Source: Mycolicibacterium madagascariense
GTDB taxonomy: Bacteria; Actinomycetota; Actinomycetes; Mycobacteriales; Mycobacteriaceae
DNA: 64,000 nt
NCBI RefSeq assembly: GCF_010729665.1
Contig: NZ_AP022610.1
Coordinates: 4,588,001-4,652,000 of the forward strand
Reading direction: 5' to 3'
How positions within the stretch are numbered: the stretch's first letter is position 1; each line of letters opens with the position of its first letter. The notes under the pieces were generated by a model. That model saw only the letters and a program-made list of their open reading frames with translations. It was not told the origin of the DNA and did no database searches. Below are positions 58,429 to 64,000 of this stretch, piece by piece. The position numbers were made by a program, and so were the translations under genes.

Positions 58429-59667
58429 TCAGGCCCGGCCGAACGCGAGCACCACGTTGTGCCCGCCGAAGGCGAACGTCGTGCTCACCGCGTGGCGCGC
58501 GTCGAGCTGCCGAGCCGACCCGGTGACGACGTCGAGGTCGATCCGCTCGTCGAGGTGGTGCAGGTTCAGCGTCGGCGGCACGACCCCGTCGCGCAGCGAC
58601 TGCACCGTCTGTACCGCCTCGATGGCACCCGCCGAGCCAAAGGTGTTGCCCAGGGCCGCCTTCGAGGCATAGACCGCGGGGCGGTGGCTGCCGAACAACT
58701 GGCGCAGCGCGGTCGCCTCGACGAGGTCACCGGCCACGGTGCCCGCCGCGTGGGCGTTGACGAGGTCGACGTCGCCGGGTTCCAGTCCCGCCAACTCGAG
58801 CGTGCGCGTGAGGGCGTGGGTCTCCTGGGCGGCGTCGGGGTCGGAGTACAGGGCGTCGTAGCCGTCGGAGCTGGTGGTCGCGGACAGCATCCTGGCCAGC
58901 ACGCGGGCGCCGCGTGCCGTGGCGTGCGCCTCGGTCTCCATGACGAGCAGCGCGCCGCCCTCGCCGAGCACCATTCCGGTGCGGTCGCGGTCGAAGGGTC
59001 GGCAGGCCCCCTGCGGATCGGCGTTGTCGGTGGACATCACGCCGTCGATCTGCGAGTAGGCCGCGATGGGAACGCCCTCGATGGGGGATTCGACGGCGCC
59101 GCAGACGACCACGTCGGCGTCGCCGAACACGATCTGCTGCCACGCCTGAGCGATGGCGCCCGCACCCGACGCGTCGGCCATCATCGGCGCCGTCACCCCG
59201 GCCCTGGCCGCCAGGTCCAGACCAATGGCGGCCGCGGGCCCGTTGGGCATGAACATCTGCACGGCCAGCGGCGACACGGCCTTCAGGCCGCGGTCCCGCA
59301 TCCCGATGTACCCGAGGATCATCTCCTCGCCGTTGCCGATCCCGGCGGCCACCGACACCCCCAACCGCGTGGTGTCGACGTCGGGTGAGCCGGCATGGCG
59401 CCAGGCCCGCCGGCTCAGGACCACCGCCATCTTCTGCAGATAGGACAGCCTGCGCAGCTCGATGCGGCTGAGCTCGCCGTCGAACTCCTCGAGTAGCTGG
59501 CCGCCGATCTTCACCGGCAGGTCGACCGCCTCGATCAGGTCCTCCGACAGCGTCCGGATGCCGCTGCGGCCGGCGAGCAACGCCGACCAGGTCTCTTCGG
59601 CGTCCGTGGCGAGAGCGTTGGTCGTCGCGAAGCCGGTGATGACGACGTCAGGAAATTCGCTGCGCAT
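58429..59667 (-). CDS. KAS-like ketosynthase homologue lacking the catalytic cysteine
   Basis: A 412-residue thiolase-fold protein of the KasA/KasB/FabF type. The nucleophile site, normally ACSSG, reads MADASGAGAIAQ, with Asp165 where Cys is expected. The first active-site His is kept in LVNAHAAGT. The second, normally KxxxGH, reads SKAALGNTFGSAG with Asn for His. FAFGGHN near the end is normal. It cannot use the usual cysteine chemistry, so it is a chain-length-factor-like or regulatory subunit, or a decarboxylase. ATG 59667. The partner is not in the window; the WS/DGAT gene lies convergently beside it. Confidence 0.88.
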   Translation of the reverse strand: MRSEFPDVVITGFATTNALATDAEETWSALLAGRSGIRTLSEDLIEAVDLPVKIGGQLLEEFDGELSRIELRRLSYLQKMAVVLSRRAWRHAGSPDVDTTRLGVSVAAGIGNGEEMILGYIGMRDRGLKAVSPLAVQMFMPNGPAAAIGLDLAARAGVTAPMMADASGAGAIAQAWQQIVFGDADVVVCGAVESPIEGVPIAAYSQIDGVMSTDNADPQGACRPFDRDRTGMVLGEGGALLVMETEAHATARGARVLARMLSATTSSDGYDALYSDPDAAQETHALTRTLELAGLEPGDVDLVNAHAAGTVAGDLVEATALRQLFGSHRPAVYASKAALGNTFGSAGAIEAVQTVQSLRDGVVPPTLNLHHLDERIDLDVVTGSARQLDARHAVSTTFAFGGHNVVLAFGRA

Positions 59668-59908
59668 CTTCGCGCTCCCTTCGAGTTGAAGCCCGATTCT
59701 CCCGTCCGCCGTCGCCCGGGCTCACACCGGGACGGACTGCCACCTGCGCCAGTGCGTACAGCGACCGCAATTCTGCTTGCTGGCAGCTAGCAGCGGAGGT
59801 CTGCTCACCTGTGACCACCCGTTCTCACCTGCTGTTATTTCAGTAGGAAAACATTCGACGGGGTCCCAGCCGTCGCGCTAGTGTTTGCGGAGTATCAGGG
59901 AGCGAGAT

Positions 59909-60175
59909 ATGGCGACAACGGATACGGACCCAAACCCCACGCTCGCCTGGGCCGCGGCCGCGCTCGACGCGGTCTCCAAGGCGGGGCGAGCGGTGTCCGC
60001 CGCAAAGCGGACGAAGTCACGCGCGCTCGTCGCGCGCGCCAATCGGGAGTTGCGCGACGCCGTCGATGCGGCACGCGACGTCGGCGTCGAGTGGGGTGAG
60101 ATCGGGACGGCGCTGGGCATCGCCCGCGGCAACGCCTACCAGCGGTACCGCAAGCGGCCCGACGAGCCCCGCTGA
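59909..60175 (+). CDS. Small HTH-type hypothetical protein
   Basis: An 88-residue mostly helical protein. The C-terminal half has a short helix-turn-helix-like pattern WGEIGTALGIARGNAYQRYR, the type seen in small mycobacterial regulators of unknown target. Ala/Arg-rich helices precede it. ATG 59909 follows GGGAGCGAG. It is flanked by the ketosynthase-like gene (divergent) and DUF5078 (convergent, 7 bases). The 59668-59908 gap contains TGCTGGCAGCTAGCAG-like partial symmetry but no other clear signals. Confidence 0.8.
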   Translation: MATTDTDPNPTLAWAAAALDAVSKAGRAVSAAKRTKSRALVARANRELRDAVDAARDVGVEWGEIGTALGIARGNAYQRYRKRPDEPR

Positions 60176-60182
60176 TCGCCGG

Positions 60183-60659
60183 TTAGGGCGTGTCCTCCCA
60201 GTTCCAGATGGACATGTCGCCCTTGGGGTAGTTCATGCAGACGTCGGTGGCCTTGGCGACGACGCCCTTGTTGTTGAAGAACAGCTTGGCCCAGTTGCCC
60301 CAGTGGGTGGCCACGTTCTCGTAGTAGACGTTGGTGGCGGTGTCCTCGGAGTACTGCCGGCGCGCGACGGGGTCCAGGGAGAAGAACCAGTGGATGCGGT
60401 CGAAGGCCTGCTGCTGCACGTCGGCGGGGCGGTTGCTGCGGTCGATCATGTACCGCTCGAAGTACACCGGGCTGGTGTCGCGGGCAGCCGCCATGTACTG
60501 CTCGGTGTCGCAGGTGGTGATGATCATCCGGTGCGGGATCGGGAAGTCGTCGGTGGCATCGGCCGACGCCGGAGACGCCAGGGCCGTGGCGACGGCAGCG
60601 GTCCCGAAGGCCACCGCGCCCAGGTGGCGCAGGGTGCGCCGTGCGTGTCGAGATGTCAT
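60183..60659 (-). CDS. Secreted DUF5078 protein
   Basis: A 158-residue exported protein. A signal peptide ([20 protein letters not shown] ending ASPASA) gives a mature chain of about 125 residues with two cysteines (TTCDTEQY and VCMNYPKGD) and many aromatic residues ([18 protein letters not shown]). This is the mycobacterial DUF5078 family of unknown function. ATG 60659 has GGGGAGGAAC just upstream. The gene begins one base after the MarR stop, so it is almost certainly co-transcribed. Confidence 0.88.
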   Translation of the reverse strand: MTSRHARRTLRHLGAVAFGTAAVATALASPASADATDDFPIPHRMIITTCDTEQYMAAARDTSPVYFERYMIDRSNRPADVQQQAFDRIHWFFSLDPVARRQYSEDTATNVYYENVATHWGNWAKLFFNNKGVVAKATDVCMNYPKGDMSIWNWEDTP

Positions 60660-60660
60660 G

Positions 60661-61170
60661 TCAGTTCCTCCCCGGTACGTGCTCTAGTGCCGACTCCTGC
60701 TCCAGGCAGGTCGTATCGATGATCGCGGCATTCGCGTTGAGCCGCCGCAGAATCGGCAACGCGACCTGCGCCGCCAGTGACAGTGAGAACTCGTCCTCCG
60801 ACGAGAGCGTCTCGAGCAGATCGGCGAGCCGTCCGCGGCGGACGTCGCGGCGTTCGTCGAGTTTGGCCCGGCCGTGGTCGGCCAGCGTGACGACGGCCGC
60901 CCGGCCGTCGTCGGGGTCGCTGCTGCGCTCCACCCACCCCTGCCGCTCGAGTCGCTGGATCATCTGCGTCATCGCCGGCTGGGAGATGCCCTCCAGGCAG
61001 GCCAGCGTGGTGAGCCGCGCCGGCCCCTCGTGCACCAGCCTGTTCAGGAGCATCGCGGCGCTTCCGCTGAGACCGGATCGACTGGCCAAGTGGCGCACGG
61101 TCAAGTCCATGGCCTCGTCGAGCACGTCGCCGATCGGGTCGAGTCCGTCAGCGGACCGGTGAGATTCCAC
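60661..61170 (-). CDS. MarR-family regulator
   Basis: A 169-residue winged-helix regulator: [60 protein letters not shown] are the MarR core with the wing DPDDGR. GTG 61170 is used. The upstream 61175-61200 is a distinctly AT-rich patch (TATATATCACAATACTTAT region) that should hold promoter and operator. It is the first gene of a two-gene unit with DUF5078. Ligand unknown. Confidence 0.92.
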   Translation of the reverse strand: MESHRSADGLDPIGDVLDEAMDLTVRHLASRSGLSGSAAMLLNRLVHEGPARLTTLACLEGISQPAMTQMIQRLERQGWVERSSDPDDGRAAVVTLADHGRAKLDERRDVRRGRLADLLETLSSEDEFSLSLAAQVALPILRRLNANAAIIDTTCLEQESALEHVPGRN

Positions 61171-61346
61171 TCAGGTTATATATCACAATACTTATGTAGA
61201 CGTGCTAGTTGATGGACGATCTCACACGGCGGACCGTTCCTGTCAACTCGCTGAAAGTGCGTGGGGACGAGGCATTCACGACACGACACCGGCCTCGGCG
61301 CCGGTGGGCGTCGAGGCCAGTGTCGCGAGGGAGATCTCGCCAGCTA

Positions 61347-61362
61347 CATAGGTCTACCTATG
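61347..61362. promoter_or_regulatory. Short perfect palindrome CATAGGT-CT-ACCTATG
   Basis: A 7+2+7 inverted repeat lies 8 bases past the stop of the small exported-protein gene (61371) and about 180 bases upstream of the MarR gene start. It could be an operator or a weak hairpin. Just before it a G+C-rich hairpin GGCCTCG/CGAGGCC (about 61290-61318) may end transcription. Confidence 0.4.
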
Positions 61363-61370
61363 GAACTGAA

Positions 61371-61610
61371 TCAGCCGGGTAGACCCTGCTCTTCGACCGG
61401 CAGGGGCGCGGGGCCCTTGATGCTGGGCACGGCCATCGGGATCGGCGGCGCCGTGGGCGCGGGGCCGACGGTGCTGGTGGTTCCGGTCGACATCGTCGAA
61501 TCGGCGACGACGCCGGGCACGGACTGCGTGACCGTCGCGGCGATGATCCCCAGGCTGACCATGGCGCCCCCGGCGACGATGGCGGACGTTCTCGTGGTGC
61601 GTGACCTCAT
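61371..61610 (-). CDS. Small exported Pro-rich protein
   Basis: A 79-residue protein with a likely signal or anchor (TSAIVAGGAMVSLGIIAATV) and a Pro/Ala/Thr-rich remainder (STVGPAPTAPPIPMAVPSIK). The ATG at 61610 is preceded by AGAAGGGG at good spacing. It resembles small mycobacterial exported proteins of unknown role. No known domain was recognised. The upstream region 61611-61729 holds TACTAGT, a possible -10. Confidence 0.6.
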   Translation of the reverse strand: MRSRTTRTSAIVAGGAMVSLGIIAATVTQSVPGVVADSTMSTGTTSTVGPAPTAPPIPMAVPSIKGPAPLPVEEQGLPG

Positions 61611-61729
61611 GTGGTGGCCCCTTCTGCGTCAAGTCGTTCTCAAGTGCACTAGTACTGCACCGACTTCGACCATCCGCGAAGCTGATTTATTCCTGTGGGG
61701 CCCGTGGCGAGACGCTGTGCGTCAGGCCC

Positions 61730-62578
61730 TCACCACACCCGGACCCAGTCGACCAGCATGTCGGCCGGGTAGTTGCCGCCGGCGGGGTCGCCTCCGCCGG
61801 AACCGCCCACCGCGAGGTTGAGCATGGGTGCCAGCTGGTAGCCGGGGTCGTTGAACGGCCAGTCGTCGAGCGAGTTCGCCGGCACCTGGAAGTAGGGCTC
61901 CATGCCCTCGACGTAATCCCGCCAGAAGTACATCCCGCTGTCGTTCCACGTCACGCGCCACACGTGCCAGCCGCCGTCGACGTCGTAGGGCTGCGTCGCG
62001 AAGGACGTGCCGTCCAACCGGGCGTGCACGGTGGTCCCCGACGGCCAGTTCTGGTTGCCGTACCACTCGACGAGGTCGACCTCGCCACCGCGGTCCGGGT
62101 TGTCGTTCAACAGCCACCACGCCGGCCAGCAACCGTTGGTCAGGCAGTTGAACTTCACCCTGGCCTCCCAGGTGAGCCCGATGCCGCCGCGCCAGAGCCC
62201 GGTGAGCTTGCCACCGAAGTACTTGCCGTTCTCCCTGGTCGCGCGGATCACCAGGTTCGACTTGCCGTCGAGGAAGACGTTCCTGCGGTCGTCGCGGTAC
62301 TGGCCCATGTTCTCGGGCCGGTCCCAGAACACCGGGTTCTTGATCAGCTCGCGGTGCGTCGAGATCGCCCACTTCGACGGATCGGGGGCCGAACCGGCCG
62401 GCCCGTCGAACTCGTCGTGGAAGAGGAACGCGGGGGTCTGTGCCTGCGGCTGCGGCGGTGCCAGCGGTGGCGTCGGCGCCCCGAGCGGCTGCGCGCCGGC
62501 GAGCGGAGCGGGGATGGCGGCGGCGAGCAGGCCGAGTCCCGACATGAACAGAAGGTTGCGACGATCCATCTCTGGCAC
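61730..62578 (-). CDS. Secreted glycoside hydrolase family 16 (beta-1,3-glucanase-like)
   Basis: A 282-residue exported enzyme. MDRRNLLFMSGLGLLAAAIP is a twin-arginine-like signal, followed by a Pro/Gln-rich linker and a single GH16 jelly-roll domain. The catalytic motif is GGEVDLVEWYG: Glu166 (nucleophile), Asp168, Glu171 (acid/base), the EXDXXE form. FHDEFDGPAG and WHVWRVTW are family features. The M. tuberculosis homologue is likely Rv0315. GTG 62578 lies 6 bases after a TAGGGT -10-like box, so it may be a leaderless start; ATG 62569 is the alternative. Confidence 0.92.
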   Translation of the reverse strand: MPEMDRRNLLFMSGLGLLAAAIPAPLAGAQPLGAPTPPLAPPQPQAQTPAFLFHDEFDGPAGSAPDPSKWAISTHRELIKNPVFWDRPENMGQYRDDRRNVFLDGKSNLVIRATRENGKYFGGKLTGLWRGGIGLTWEARVKFNCLTNGCWPAWWLLNDNPDRGGEVDLVEWYGNQNWPSGTTVHARLDGTSFATQPYDVDGGWHVWRVTWNDSGMYFWRDYVEGMEPYFQVPANSLDDWPFNDPGYQLAPMLNLAVGGSGGGDPAGGNYPADMLVDWVRVW

Positions 62579-62886
62579 AGCGACACCCTAGATCCCGAAC
62601 CTGCGATCCCGCGCGATTGGGTACCGGTCTCGACGTGGGCGTCGCCCGGTCACCCGTCCCCACCTGCGGTTTTGTGATGACGCGAGCGGGGCACGGGACC
62701 GGCGCGGTGGGCCAGAGGCGTTGTCGCGCAGCAGGTATGGCGGCACGGGCGGTGCACGTTCGGCATGGCCGCCCGACGACGGCCTGCGGGCGACGCGCGA
62801 GCCCCGTCGTCGGCCCGGGACTACGGTGACCGAAAGCCGCCCTGGTGACCGAGAGCCGTCCCCAGCCCGACCGAGGAGGTCCCCGC
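62579..62886. other. 308-base divergent intergenic region (GH16 / hutH)
   Basis: No gene is evident. On the minus strand TAGGGT (near 62590) may be the GH16 -10. On the plus strand, a duplicated TGACCGA-AGCCG segment (62827-62865) and the strong ribosome site GAGGAGGT before hutH are seen. An imperfect inverted pair ACGACGG/CCGTCGT (about 62776-62812) may be an operator. I see nothing else. Confidence 0.6.
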
Positions 62887-64000
62887 ATGACCGTGACCGT
62901 GGACGTCGGACCGGTCGGCTTCGCCGACGTCGTCGCGGTCGCCCGCCGAGACGCCCCCGTCGCGATCTCCGCACGGGCCGCGGCGGCCATCGAGGCCAGC
63001 CGGACCACCATCGACGCGCTGGCGAACGATCCCACTCCGGTGTACGGGGTGTCGACCGGCTTCGGCGCGCTGGCCACCAGACACATCCCGGTCGAGAGTC
63101 GAACGCAGTTGCAGCGCAGCCTGATTCGTTCTCACGCGGCGGGCGCCGGTCCCGAGGTCGAGCGCGACGCGATCCGCGCCATGATGCTGCTGCGGCTGTC
63201 GACCCTGGCCAGTGGGCGCACCGGGGTCCGGCTCGCAACTGCGCAGGCCTACGCCGGGCTGCTCTGCGCCGGGCTGACCCCGGTGGTGCACGAGTACGGC
63301 AGCCTGGGCTGCTCCGGTGACCTCGCGCCGCTGGCCCACGTCGCGCTCGCGGCGCTGGGCGAGGGCTACGTGCGCACGCGGGCGGGGGATCTGGTCGCGT
63401 CGGCGGACGCCCTCGCCGCCCACGGGTTGCAGCCCGTCACCCTGGCCGAGAAGGAGGGGCTGGCGCTGATCAACGGTACCGACGGCATGCTGGGCCACCT
63501 CGTCCTCGCGCTGACCGACCTCGACGACCTCCTGCGGCTGGCCGACGTCGCGGCGGCCATGAGCGTCGAGGGCCAGCTCGCCACCGACCGCGTCTTCGCC
63601 GCCGACCTGCAGCAGTTGCGTCCGCACCCCGGCCAGGCCGTCGCCGCGGCCAACATGACGAGGCTGCTCGACGGATCGGCCATCGTCGCCAGCCACCGCA
63701 CCCCGGACTGCACCCGGGTGCAGGACGCCTACTCGCTGCGCTGCGCACCCCAGGTCGCCGGTGCCGCCCGCGACACCGCCGCGCATGCCCGCGCGGTCGC
63801 CGAACGCGAATTGGCAAGTGTCATCGACAATCCCGTGGTCACCCTCGACGGGCGGGTCGAGTCCAACGGCAACTTCCATGGCGCGCCGGTCGCCTACGTC
63901 CTCGACTTCCTCGCCATCGTCGTCGCCGACCTCGCGAGCATCAGCGAACGCCGTACCGACCGCTTCCTCGACGTGCACCGCAGCCATGGACTGCCGCCGT
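62887..64000 (+). CDS. hutH: Histidine ammonia-lyase, N-terminal part (runs off the end)
   Basis: The open frame from ATG 62887 continues to the last base without a stop: 371 complete codons of a protein usually about 510 aa. It removes ammonia from histidine to give urocanate, the first step of the Hut pathway. YGVSTGFGALATRHIP lies at the start, and the MIO-forming site GSLGCSGDLAPLAH at residues 139-152, where Cys142-Ser143-Gly144 replaces the textbook Ala-Ser-Gly. I recall Cys at this place in streptomycete HutH. INGTDGMLGHLVL and QDAYSLRCAPQVAG follow. The ribosome site GAGGAGGT precedes the start. Confidence 0.95.
   Translation, partial: MTVTVDVGPVGFADVVAVARRDAPVAISARAAAAIEASRTTIDALANDPTPVYGVSTGFGALATRHIPVESRTQLQRSLIRSHAAGAGPEVERDAIRAMMLLRLSTLASGRTGVRLATAQAYAGLLCAGLTPVVHEYGSLGCSGDLAPLAHVALAALGEGYVRTRAGDLVASADALAAHGLQPVTLAEKEGLALINGTDGMLGHLVLALTDLDDLLRLADVAAAMSVEGQLATDRVFAADLQQLRPHPGQAVAAANMTRLLDGSAIVASHRTPDCTRVQDAYSLRCAPQVAGAARDTAAHARAVAERELASVIDNPVVTLDGRVESNGNFHGAPVAYVLDFLAIVVADLASISERRTDRFLDVHRSHGLPP

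Overview
The window is chromosomal DNA from a mycobacterium, most likely a fast-growing Mycolicibacterium-type species. The evidence is high G+C, frequent GTG and TTG starts, many 4-base ATGA/GTGA overlaps, and gene order. From memory of M. tuberculosis, the block mazG-mfd-tetR-glmU-prsA-lpqT-rplY-pth ... pks16 ... ispE-ksgA-rpfB-tatD-metG ... pabB-rsmI-pmt-arcA-alkB-like-...-cAMP-dependent acetyltransferase matches Rv1021 down to Rv0998 in inverted orientation. Lineage-specific genes are spliced in at several points. No IS element, prophage, rRNA or CRISPR array was seen.

Region by region. 0-1.6 kb: end of an efe ferrous-iron uptake operon (efeO end, efeB with a one-base frameshift). 1.5-13.3 kb: housekeeping core (mazG, mfd, TetR, tRNA-Gln, glmU, prs, two LpqT-like lipoproteins, SDR, rplY, pth). 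13.3-16.3 kb: an inserted Fe-S protein and a DrrAB-type ABC exporter, flanked by two copies of one palindromic terminator. 16.3-32.3 kb: pks16, ispE, a soluble kinase plus AnsP permease inserted in front of ksgA-rpfB, then tatD, metG, an ECF41-type sigma factor with its FAD oxidoreductase, pabB, rsmI and the protein O-mannosyltransferase. 32.3-32.75 kb: an inverted-repeat and tandem-repeat element without genes. 32.7-38.5 kb: AbiEi-like protein, arcA, soxR, AlkB-like dioxygenase, lipoprotein, AroE-like enzyme and cNMP-gated acetyltransferase.

38.5-56.4 kb is a general-stress-signalling region. It holds two STAS anti-anti-sigma proteins, an RsbQ-RsbP-like pair, a PAS-GAF-PP2C-kinase protein, a response-regulator-PP2C/histidine-kinase/response-regulator operon, and small stress-type genes. 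Several of the small genes have SigF-like promoters, one of them a perfect GGTTT-N16-GGGTA. Inside it sits a tightly coupled four-gene operon of unknown product (glycosyltransferase, acyl-CoA dehydrogenase, PIG-L deacetylase, NodS-like methyltransferase) and a LexA-box-controlled 13E12 HNH gene.

56.4-64 kb: TetR, a wax-ester synthase/DGAT, a ketosynthase homologue lacking the catalytic cysteine, a small HTH protein, a MarR-DUF5078 operon, a secreted GH16 glucanase, and the start of hutH, which runs off the window. The best candidates for undescribed biology are the four-gene glycoconjugate-like operon and the dense partner-switching/two-component network.
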